From contig CAZXIV010000003.1 in the NCBI GenBank assembly GCA_964640945.1, positions 1 through 64,000 of the forward strand: DNA of 64,000 nucleotides, given 5' to 3'. Both the position numbers and the translations under genes were made by a program. The notes below the pieces were generated by a model. That model made no database searches. It was given only the letters and a program-made list of their open reading frames with translations, and was not told where the DNA came from. The stretch is from JAGOUB01 sp964640945 (GTDB lineage Bacteria; Patescibacteriota; Gracilibacteria; Peribacterales; Peribacteraceae). Position 1 is the first letter of the stretch. Every line of letters starts with the position of its first letter. Positions 49,598-58,391 of this stretch are shown in pieces.

Positions 49598-52500
49598 ATG
49601 TCAGAAGATCTGCGTGAAACAGATGGTTCTGAAGTGGTCGCCAGTGACCTAGATTTTTCGGTGCCGGGAGATTGCCACACCTTGGACCGAGAAGTGGTTC
49701 AGCAAGTGCTCATCGGCGTTGCTCGACGAATCGCGAGCGCACACAATGACGCCGTCGGTCTGATGTATGCTTTCGTGGCTAACAATATCCATTCGAGTTT
49801 GGGACCAGCGAAACCGTTCCAGAGCATGAATGAAGTGGTGATGACCCTTGAGGAGGATATCCGCCTGAGTGAAGAGAGCGCACGAGATCCGGCCTACGTC
49901 ACGGCCTACCGCGACGTCGTACGCCAGTCGATCCGCATCCTTCGTGAACAGAGTGGATTGCCGGCGGAGGTGCCAGCATCTCGTCTGACTGGCGTACAGG
50001 AAATTCGTGCTGGAGTCACAGAGGTCCTCACAACAAAACCTCGATTGATCACTCTCAACGAACTGACGCAGCTGATGAAAACCGCTGCCAGCCGCCTAGC
50101 GGATACGCGAGTTGGAGAAGCAAAACAGCCATTCGAACATTTCATAAATCATCTTAAAATTAATCCCAGAATGGAAGGCAGTACCTTGTGTTCATACGCT
50201 GAGGTCCATCAACATACAGACGACTCCATGCGGGCTTTTCGCGGTCAACTGGCAAACGCGAGAAAAGGCAATTCAGAACGGCAACGAGATTCTGATGCCC
50301 TCTATGAAGCGGCCTATGAAGAGATCGTTAAAGAAGCGCTTGTTGTCTTGCGGCAAGAATACGACATGCCAGAGCATTTTATAGAGAACGCCACGGTCAC
50401 CGGACAACAAACCAACAATTCGACGATTACTTCTCCTGAAGCCAGAAAAATCCTGACGAGCGCTATTGTCACCAATGCGTTAACCGCGCTCTCGACACGG
50501 GTCCTCAACATGGAGATAGGGATGTCGCTCCCCCCTCCGGCCACCTTCCGCACCAGTCGCCAGCTTCTCGACTACCTCGCCGTGGCGCGCCAAACGTTCG
50601 CGGGCGTGGCCACGATGCGCGGTGGAGCATGCCTCTCGAACCTCACACTTGCTATCGATGACCTAACGAAGAAGCTCTGCGCGAACTACGCGCTGCTGAT
50701 GAACAGTCCCCCCGATTTGCCGCCGATGCAGACCGGTCCGGACGGACGACCCGTGGCGGTGCCACTGGGCGGTGGAACAACGATGCAGATGGTGTCTGCT
50801 CCTCCGGGCGGCACGTCTACACCAGGCATCAATACCGTCGCGATTCCGAAAAGTCCGATCCTAACGAAGGAGTTATGGACGAAAATCTACACTACATATG
50901 CTACAGAACATTTCATGATGAAGGCCCTCTTCCATCGTGATTACCGGCAAGACGTAAGTAAGATGATCACAGCCTGGCACAAGGTTTCCAAAACGGCCAA
51001 AGACAGTCTGAAATTCCCAGTCACTCACTGGGGCATTATGGAACAAACGTGGGGTCTCTGGGAAGGCGCTTACGTCTTGCATGACAGCGTGACTGATCCC
51101 GTCTCTCGAAAATTCCTCGCAGAAGAAGTCCAGCGACGCAAAAGGAATTTGGAGCGCTTTTTTTACAGTGTCAGCGAGGCATGCACACTTCAAGGGAAGC
51201 CGCACCTTTCGTTGCCTCCGGAAAAACCCGAAGTCATCCGCAGCACAATGCTGTTGCCGGAGACAGTCCTTTCCTACAGTCTGCAGGGCCAGGACCGCGA
51301 AATGCCGCCGGAACCCCTCCTAGCGTGGGTCGGCCGGCAGCCAATCATCCAGAATCGCGCTGAATATGAGGCATTCCGGGACGCCTTGTCGTCCCAGGTG
51401 ACAAAGATGGATATCGGGCAGTACGGTCTGACCTATGTGCCCGAGGTATTCGACGAGCAATTGCAGCAATACTTCAACCTGCCGGAAGCAGCCGAAGCTA
51501 GCATGAGCCGGGTACTGACAAAAGAGAAATTTGAAAGTTTGCTCAAGAAATATGGGCAGAACTTATTAATATTCAAAGCAGACTTTGGCCCGGCACGGGC
51601 GTGCACTAGCGAGATTATTGCCCAGTGGAATAGCAATTGGGATGCCACTATGGCGGGAACGAATTTTCCCCTGACCACGTGGGAACAAGTCGACGCCTAC
51701 TGGCGAGTAAGCAATGCCGACGTTGCAATACCGGATAACATCACTCACCCCCTCGAGCGCGCCGCCGTTCGTGAAATGATCGCTCGGAATCGGAATTGGC
51801 AACATCATTTCTACCGACTCCTCAAGGCAGAGTGCGATCTAGACGGAGAGCCAACGCTCTACGATCCCACACTGGATCCAGGCACCGTTCGCGGCACAGT
51901 TCTGTTCCCCGAGACTGCCCTGGCCTACTACTTTGACGGCCAGGGCCAGCCTCAAAATATCGAAGATTTTGCCACCTGGGCAAGCTCATGGCCCATGATC
52001 ACCTGCATGAACCAACTGGAAGCGTTCCTACAATCTCTCACTCTATCGAGCCGAAATAAGCAGGCGGCGGCGGAATGTGAGAAAAAAGTGCTGGACATGG
52101 CAAGGACACACTTCGATTTGCCGCCGATGAGCCAAGTCGCATTCACGTCCCGCTTTGCGGAAATGGTCATCCAACTAAGCAGGGCGAAAGCACCACCAGG
52201 AACGAGAAGCGTTTGGGACTGGTTCATCGACCGGGCGACCACCCTGAGGAACGAGGAGGCGGCAAATCTCACGCCGATTGCAGATTTGGCGCTGCAGTTG
52301 TGGCTCTCTATCCAAATGCTCGGCGAGCACGCCATCCATATGGCGCGACTCAGTTTCCCACTCTATCAGCAAGATGAGAAAATGACGGAATTACTCCCCG
52401 CCGTCCGAGAGATCTGGAACACGGTCGGCGTCGCCTCGCGGGATCCTATCGGCAGCAAGATCGGCCGCGATCTCTGGCTCGACGCCCGCTTCCGCCCCAT

Positions 52501-54670
52501 CGTACCGCCGGCAATTATTCATAATGATGGAAAAAACTGGCCGATCATTACGTCGTTTGTCGAGGCCTGGGAGGCGCTCCTTTCGGACATCCAAGGCTCA
52601 ACGCCGCTGCGGGAGGGGACGATCATAGCGGCGCTCAACCGATACACCCTCAGTCTTGAGAGACAGCTGGCCGAGACGGCGCCTGAAGCGCAGCCGCACC
52701 TGGCGATGTGGATCTACGATACGAAGGAGATACTCGCACAGAGCCTCCCCAAAAACTGCGCCGCCGAACAGTGGTTGCAAGCGGCTAAGAAAATCCGTGA
52801 CTTCACCGCTGCCGGGGAGAAACCGCCGGCCGTCATCATGGATAACGACGTGCTCCGGACGCTCTTCATGGAATGGAAGCACCACACCTTCACTCCGGAA
52901 GAACGCAGCCCGGGGGTGATAAGTAATGATCTGCTCTCCAGATTGAGCTACCACTACGCCCACCTCCTCAAGACCGGCACGCTGCAATCCGTCATAAAAG
53001 ACACGTTGCGGGACGCTATCAATGCCGCCGGGGCCAGCCTGAGAGAGGAGTTGATCTCTTGGCAGGCGACATTTCGAGCTGAGGGAGAGCTCAGCGTCAC
53101 CTCGCCGCCAGACGCCGCCGAAGTCACACGCCTTCTGGACGGCTTGGACCGGGCCCTGCCCTCCGCGAAGCAAGCCTGCCTCCTCTTGCTTGAGCGCCAC
53201 CTCACGCCGCTCGACCGCCTGCCGAAGAGCGAGCGCCTGACGGCGACGCTTGTGCGAGAAGGCGCTTGGCTCCCGGGCAAGGTCCTCGTTCGAGCCGCCT
53301 GCCCGAGTTTGAATATGATCGAGAAGCTGACGCGCCAAGTAGCCCAGGAAGTCAGCGTCGATCAGAAGGCCCAATTGGATGTCTTGAATAAAGCCATCCG
53401 CGCGCCTTTTAAGTTGGTCTATGACCACATCCTCAACGAACCTATCGATTCGATTGAGGAAACGGAACGATTCTTCCGGTATGTCGGCGGCATCCTTGAT
53501 CATCTCCAGAAGCCCACGCCGCCGGACGCCAGCATCCGCCAAGCCATCGCCCGAAAGCTGGAAGCGCACTTCCGCGAGTGGATCACCTCATGTCCCGAGC
53601 TGCGCGGCATCTGGAAGCTGCCCGCCCCAACCGAACCACGTGACACGAGCACCGCGGATGATCCTTTACAGAGCGATGCAGACGTCGGGCCGAGCGCAGA
53701 TAACGCCCCTCTCACCGGCGCGGACAGCGCCAGCGGTCTGACGGAGGCGCCGCTCGACACGCGACCAGCCCGACCCGAGACCAAACCCTCCCCTGTCTTC
53801 GCCGACGACATCGATTTCGCCCAGGCGCTGATTGAGCTCGACACGGCCGGGCAGGACGCGCCCCGACTGATCGCCGCCGCCCTCCAAGAACTCGCTACGA
53901 TCCACGACCGGCCGAACGGCGAGCTGGCCGACTTGGTCCGGAGCTGCCTTGCCACGACTCCTAGCCGTTCGTACGCCGTCCTCGGCTCGCGCCTGTGGCT
54001 GATGCTCAAGAGCCAGCGCAAGCGCCCGGGCTTCCTCGCCACAGCGCGGGAGTTGGCGAACATCCCGCACGCCAGCGATTTCCTGGCGCTGATTGAGCTC
54101 TACCGCCCACCGGCCCAGACGCCGGCCGCGGCCGAGGTCCCGACTGCGGACGAACCGGCAGTCGAGAGTGTGGTGGAAGCGCCGGCCGCAGACAGCCCGC
54201 GCGACGAGCTGAAAGAAGAAGTAGCAGACACACCGACCGAACCTGAGCCCGAGGCCATCGTCGTGCCGACTGTGCCCGTCGCCACGCCGACCCGCCCGCC
54301 GGCCGACAGAGAGAGCGCGCCGCGGAGCGAGCATCCGACGCCACGAATGGCCCCACCGACCGATCCCGACCCCGAAAAAGAGCCGGTCGCCCGCCCGGCG
54401 GCGTCTCTCCCTCGCGGACCGGACGCACCACCTTTAAAGAAACGGGCGAGCACCGAATTGAAGGAGAAATTAAAGAAACTGGGCTTCTCAGCCGAGAATA
54501 TGTCTTTCGAGAGTCGTGTCACACTGGCAACCATCCGCACGGAGATGGCCCACCTAGATGAGGCGCGTGAGACCGAAACCGACCCGGAAACGATTGAGGC
54601 GATCGACAATCTTAAGTTGAATACACTGCTCGCTCTCAAGGCAATTCTCGTCAATCTTCGACATTCATAA
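49598..54670 (+). CDS. Giant repeat protein of unknown function
   Basis: About 1690 aa from ATG 49598. No known domain recognised and no signal peptide. Two clearly related ~175-residue segments (about 421-595 and 639-812) align: ILTKELW/VLTKEKF, DPVSRKFLAEEVQRRKRN/HPLERAAVREMIARNRNW, LLPETVLSYSLQGQ/LFPETALAYYFDGQ. A shorter ~45-residue motif ending in LRExxxxP repeats in the first 270 residues. Residues about 1342-1420 and 1515-1620 are Pro/Ala/Thr-rich linkers; the end is a charged helix. It is 7 bp upstream of a helicase gene, so probably one system. Confidence 0.8.
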   Translation: MSEDLRETDGSEVVASDLDFSVPGDCHTLDREVVQQVLIGVARRIASAHNDAVGLMYAFVANNIHSSLGPAKPFQSMNEVVMTLEEDIRLSEESARDPAYVTAYRDVVRQSIRILREQSGLPAEVPASRLTGVQEIRAGVTEVLTTKPRLITLNELTQLMKTAASRLADTRVGEAKQPFEHFINHLKINPRMEGSTLCSYAEVHQHTDDSMRAFRGQLANARKGNSERQRDSDALYEAAYEEIVKEALVVLRQEYDMPEHFIENATVTGQQTNNSTITSPEARKILTSAIVTNALTALSTRVLNMEIGMSLPPPATFRTSRQLLDYLAVARQTFAGVATMRGGACLSNLTLAIDDLTKKLCANYALLMNSPPDLPPMQTGPDGRPVAVPLGGGTTMQMVSAPPGGTSTPGINTVAIPKSPILTKELWTKIYTTYATEHFMMKALFHRDYRQDVSKMITAWHKVSKTAKDSLKFPVTHWGIMEQTWGLWEGAYVLHDSVTDPVSRKFLAEEVQRRKRNLERFFYSVSEACTLQGKPHLSLPPEKPEVIRSTMLLPETVLSYSLQGQDREMPPEPLLAWVGRQPIIQNRAEYEAFRDALSSQVTKMDIGQYGLTYVPEVFDEQLQQYFNLPEAAEASMSRVLTKEKFESLLKKYGQNLLIFKADFGPARACTSEIIAQWNSNWDATMAGTNFPLTTWEQVDAYWRVSNADVAIPDNITHPLERAAVREMIARNRNWQHHFYRLLKAECDLDGEPTLYDPTLDPGTVRGTVLFPETALAYYFDGQGQPQNIEDFATWASSWPMITCMNQLEAFLQSLTLSSRNKQAAAECEKKVLDMARTHFDLPPMSQVAFTSRFAEMVIQLSRAKAPPGTRSVWDWFIDRATTLRNEEAANLTPIADLALQLWLSIQMLGEHAIHMARLSFPLYQQDEKMTELLPAVREIWNTVGVASRDPIGSKIGRDLWLDARFRPIVPPAIIHNDGKNWPIITSFVEAWEALLSDIQGSTPLREGTIIAALNRYTLSLERQLAETAPEAQPHLAMWIYDTKEILAQSLPKNCAAEQWLQAAKKIRDFTAAGEKPPAVIMDNDVLRTLFMEWKHHTFTPEERSPGVISNDLLSRLSYHYAHLLKTGTLQSVIKDTLRDAINAAGASLREELISWQATFRAEGELSVTSPPDAAEVTRLLDGLDRALPSAKQACLLLLERHLTPLDRLPKSERLTATLVREGAWLPGKVLVRAACPSLNMIEKLTRQVAQEVSVDQKAQLDVLNKAIRAPFKLVYDHILNEPIDSIEETERFFRYVGGILDHLQKPTPPDASIRQAIARKLEAHFREWITSCPELRGIWKLPAPTEPRDTSTADDPLQSDADVGPSADNAPLTGADSASGLTEAPLDTRPARPETKPSPVFADDIDFAQALIELDTAGQDAPRLIAAALQELATIHDRPNGELADLVRSCLATTPSRSYAVLGSRLWLMLKSQRKRPGFLATARELANIPHASDFLALIELYRPPAQTPAAAEVPTADEPAVESVVEAPAADSPRDELKEEVADTPTEPEPEAIVVPTVPVATPTRPPADRESAPRSEHPTPRMAPPTDPDPEKEPVARPAASLPRGPDAPPLKKRASTELKEKLKKLGFSAENMSFESRVTLATIRTEMAHLDEARETETDPETIEAIDNLKLNTLLALKAILVNLRHS

Positions 54671-54677
54671 ATAGCCC

Positions 54678-57600
54678 ATGCTCCGCCTTCCCGCCGACGT
54701 CCAGGCCTTCCTCCAATCCGAAGCGCGCGCCCTCGCCCCCGGAGAGAACGTGACGCAAGCACGAAGCGACACGCTCATCGCCGCAGTAGTGGCGCAGAGC
54801 ACGCAGGCGACGGTGACCGAGACACGCGAACTCATCCACTGGCTCACGGACCTTGCGGACGTGCCCGCGCTTATCAATGCGCCCGCCGGCGAGCAGGACC
54901 TGGTGCTGCGCCTGGGCGCTCGCGCGCTCTCGACCTTTGCCCCGCAGCTTGACGACACGGCCGCGGCCCTGGCGTCGCTCACCACCGAGGACGTGCGCGA
55001 TCCTGGTAGCCGCAAGCGCGCCAAACTGAAGCAGGTGGAGCTACAGAACGCCGCCCACGACTTCATCGCGCTGGCGGCGGCCATTGGCCCCGAAGCGGCA
55101 GTGGATGCTCTCATTGCCGCCAAGCTGACGCTCGAGTCGGACCGCGACGCCATGACTGGCATCCTGGCGCAGTACGTGGGACACGCCAGTGGTGGACGCG
55201 GCAACTGGGGAAACATTCTGCGGATGTTTGACGCCTTCGCCGACTCGCCGAGCATTCGCGTCTTCCTCACACACGTCCTGGAAGTGCAGGTCTACCGCTG
55301 TCTCCTGGCCCACGGCGCCGACGACCTGGACCTGCGCTCCGAAGCGGAGCACCTGACCACCATCGAACACCAAGCGAACGCCTGCCTCGACACCCTCTGG
55401 GAGAGAGCCGGCCTCGAGCCGGAGAAGCACCCTGACCTGCGCCAGGCCGTGGTGGATACATTCATCGCTGCGGCCACCATGCCCATCCCCGATGTGTTCG
55501 TCGACAGCCTCGACGACCACCACGGCAAACCGAAGCCTTTCCCATCGTTCGCCCAGCGCGTGGCAACGCAGCGCCTACTCACGCACGGCGACCAATACCT
55601 CTGCCTGCCGACCGGCCGCGGGAAGACGGCTATCCCCTTCTTGGCTTGGGAGATCCGTCGCCGCCAGCGAGGAAACCAGGAGAACCAATTCCTCGGCATC
55701 TACCCGCCGAACATGACGCGCGCCGTTGCCAACCGACTGACGCCACAGCCCGGCCTGGGCGACGTCCAGCGCTACTACCGTGCGGGCCAGGCGCCGGGCG
55801 TGGGCGTGATCAGCGAGGGAATCACGCCAGAAGATTGCGCCGCCGCCCTAGAACAGCCAATCGTCTTGGTCTCCGACACCATGCTCGATTCCGTCCGTAA
55901 CGGTGCCAGTATTTTGGAAAGCCTCTGCGCCCAGAAGCGCGCCGAACTGACCTACGACGAGCTGCATCGCGCCAACGGGGGCGGCGACCGGAGCTACAAC
56001 GCGCAACGGCTCATCGATACCAGCACCTACGCCAGCGGTACGTCCGCCACCCCGCAGCTGAACGGCAGCCTCGCGGGCATCCGCGCCGCCGCCACGCTCT
56101 TTCTGCGCCAACAGACCGCCGACGACCGGTGGGGCGAGCACGCTCGCGTGCGTCCCGACCTCGACACATCGGTGGCGGAGTTTCGCTCGGCGCTGCGCCG
56201 CGTGCTCTTTAACCCCGAGCCGCCGTCGCGCTGGTCGGAATGGTTCCATCAATGCCGCCTCCGCCAGAACCCGGCCGAAGTGCGGGTGATGAACCGCATT
56301 ACGCGCGACCGCGAGCTAGACGCCGGCGCCCGTCACGTGCAGGCCGAGCTGGCCCTGCTCGCCCCTTGGCTCTTCGCCGGCGGCGACCGTGATGACCCGA
56401 CCCTGCTCACCCACCTTACGCGCGAGATCCGCCAGCTCTTCGCCGAAAAACCCGACGTGCATTCCAGCCTCGTGGCCGTCGACTGGTTGAAGTCCGGCGT
56501 GTTCGTGCGCCATCATGATTTTCCTGGCCGGGAGTCATTCCTTGAGCGCCTGCAGGACTGGGGCACGACCGAGAACGAGCGCGCGCCCATGCGCCCACTG
56601 GAGATCCACGCCATCTGGGGCGATACGCCGCAACGGCAGCGCGAGCAGATTTTCGCCGCCGCCCGCACCGCTCAGGAACGCCAGGTGACAGTGGTTATCC
56701 TCGCCCAACGCGAGACGGTGAACATCGGCATTGATCTCCGCTGCATCGACGATATCCGCTACCTCGGCCACCCGACCAACCTTGCCATCCTCGACCAGCT
56801 GAGCGGCCGGGCCAACCGCGCCGGGCGCACGCAGGTACCGCTGACGCTGAGTTACTTTGACGAGACGTTGCAGGCCGGCAAGCGTCTCTTGGCGCATCAC
56901 CGGAATAAGGAGGAACTGGCCGTACTTGCGCCCGACCAGCCCATCACCACGCGCCGCTTTCGCCACATCTACAACCCAGGCACCAGTCCTGAGGCCGACG
57001 TGCGGGAAGGGCGTGTCATGCGTTATCTTGAACACCCCGATGAGCGCCATGAGCGCCTAACGCAGCATGTCCACGGCCGCGGCGCCGCTTTGGTGGCGCG
57101 TCACCTCGACCGTGCCCCGGTCTGGACGGACTGGCTCAGCCACCGCCGGAACCGCGACCAACTCGGCAGCGGCGACGCCAACCGCTTCGTGAGCGCCTTC
57201 GCCCTGGCGGAACGCGCCCATCTCCCCGAGGCATTACACTCCCGGCCGATTGTCTCGTTCGGCGCTGCGGGCGCCGTGCTGAGCGAAGACTGGCGCCGTC
57301 TCGCACCCACCCTGGAAGCGGAAATTATCGAATGTCATCCCACGGAACGAATCCGCCAGCATGAACAGGAGGCCGTGCCGCTCGCCACTGAGGGCACAAT
57401 GATCCGCAGCACATCGACAGTGATGCAGGCTCCTCATCTACGCAAAAAAATGACGGATGCAATCGAAACGTTGCCCGCCAATCTGCGCTGGGGAAACGCC
57501 GGCCAGGTCGTGCTTACTGGTCTTGAGAACTTTGGCTGGTCCGACAACGAGATCGATGAGCGCAATGAGCGCCAAATCGAACGCGGCCGCGCGCTCATCC

Positions 57601-58259
57601 ACGCCCGCCGTTTACTCCCCGATGACGGCTTGTTGACGCTCTTCCTACCGGTGACGGCTTGCACGTACGCCCAATTCAACCGCCTCTGCACCGAGGTGCT
57701 GCCGCAATTCGGCTTCAGCGTGAATAACAACCGCAGCGGCCAGATGTCGCCAGCTGATACAAACGTCGCCGGCTACCAAGAAGGCGGTCAGGGCGGCTAC
57801 ATCATCAGCGCCACCGCCGTGTCGCCGGAAGGCTTCCGGCCGCACTGGCGGTCGCTCCGCCGGGTTGTCACCCCCGACACCCTCGCCCTCACCCCTCGCT
57901 CGGGACAGAGCGAGAGCCAGCAAAACGGGCTCCGCCAGCGTCGCCGCCTGCCCGAGCAATTTGTTCATCGCGAATTCTCCGTCCAGACGCGCAGCCGAAG
58001 CGCACTCGCCTGCCGTTATACGCATTACCTGCCGCACCGCGCCGAACAGGAGGCGCGCCTGGCAGAGCTGGCCGGTATTGTCCGGGCCATCCGCCACTTG
58101 GCGCCAGACCCAACCGCCTGGCAGACACCGGATAACCGCCGACAGCAAGCCCTCCACAACCTGGGCGCCGAATTGGACGCCAGTGGCCGCTACCCGCGTT
58201 TTATACTCAGGAGCCACCCGGAGGATGTGTTTCGACCCTACGATACCCTCTGGGGCTGA
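54678..58259 (+). CDS. Large SF2 helicase-like protein
   Basis: 1193 aa. A helical N-terminus (about 1-280) precedes an SF2 core: LPTGRGKTAI at 310-319 (Walker A), YDELHRANG with DELH at 427-430, GTSATPQ (motif III), and NIGIDLRCIDD ... QLSGRANRAGR at 707-717 (motifs V and VI). Roughly 450 residues after the core are unrecognised, with many Arg. It probably unwinds or translocates on DNA or RNA, but a Walker-B DELH and PTGRGKT type is also seen in restriction-like enzymes. It is coupled to the giant repeat protein. Confidence 0.8.
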   Translation: MLRLPADVQAFLQSEARALAPGENVTQARSDTLIAAVVAQSTQATVTETRELIHWLTDLADVPALINAPAGEQDLVLRLGARALSTFAPQLDDTAAALASLTTEDVRDPGSRKRAKLKQVELQNAAHDFIALAAAIGPEAAVDALIAAKLTLESDRDAMTGILAQYVGHASGGRGNWGNILRMFDAFADSPSIRVFLTHVLEVQVYRCLLAHGADDLDLRSEAEHLTTIEHQANACLDTLWERAGLEPEKHPDLRQAVVDTFIAAATMPIPDVFVDSLDDHHGKPKPFPSFAQRVATQRLLTHGDQYLCLPTGRGKTAIPFLAWEIRRRQRGNQENQFLGIYPPNMTRAVANRLTPQPGLGDVQRYYRAGQAPGVGVISEGITPEDCAAALEQPIVLVSDTMLDSVRNGASILESLCAQKRAELTYDELHRANGGGDRSYNAQRLIDTSTYASGTSATPQLNGSLAGIRAAATLFLRQQTADDRWGEHARVRPDLDTSVAEFRSALRRVLFNPEPPSRWSEWFHQCRLRQNPAEVRVMNRITRDRELDAGARHVQAELALLAPWLFAGGDRDDPTLLTHLTREIRQLFAEKPDVHSSLVAVDWLKSGVFVRHHDFPGRESFLERLQDWGTTENERAPMRPLEIHAIWGDTPQRQREQIFAAARTAQERQVTVVILAQRETVNIGIDLRCIDDIRYLGHPTNLAILDQLSGRANRAGRTQVPLTLSYFDETLQAGKRLLAHHRNKEELAVLAPDQPITTRRFRHIYNPGTSPEADVREGRVMRYLEHPDERHERLTQHVHGRGAALVARHLDRAPVWTDWLSHRRNRDQLGSGDANRFVSAFALAERAHLPEALHSRPIVSFGAAGAVLSEDWRRLAPTLEAEIIECHPTERIRQHEQEAVPLATEGTMIRSTSTVMQAPHLRKKMTDAIETLPANLRWGNAGQVVLTGLENFGWSDNEIDERNERQIERGRALIHARRLLPDDGLLTLFLPVTACTYAQFNRLCTEVLPQFGFSVNNNRSGQMSPADTNVAGYQEGGQGGYIISATAVSPEGFRPHWRSLRRVVTPDTLALTPRSGQSESQQNGLRQRRRLPEQFVHREFSVQTRSRSALACRYTHYLPHRAEQEARLAELAGIVRAIRHLAPDPTAWQTPDNRRQQALHNLGAELDASGRYPRFILRSHPEDVFRPYDTLWG

Positions 58260-58391
58260 GGCCGCAGCGCGACTGGCTAGAAAAGCAGAATCCGCCCTAG
58301 ACCCTGGACAAAACACCCGGCAATTGGTACGCTCTAGCGCACGCCCGCCGCGCCCCGCGGCTCGTTTTTTCGTGTTCCCAAACTCTCCGTT

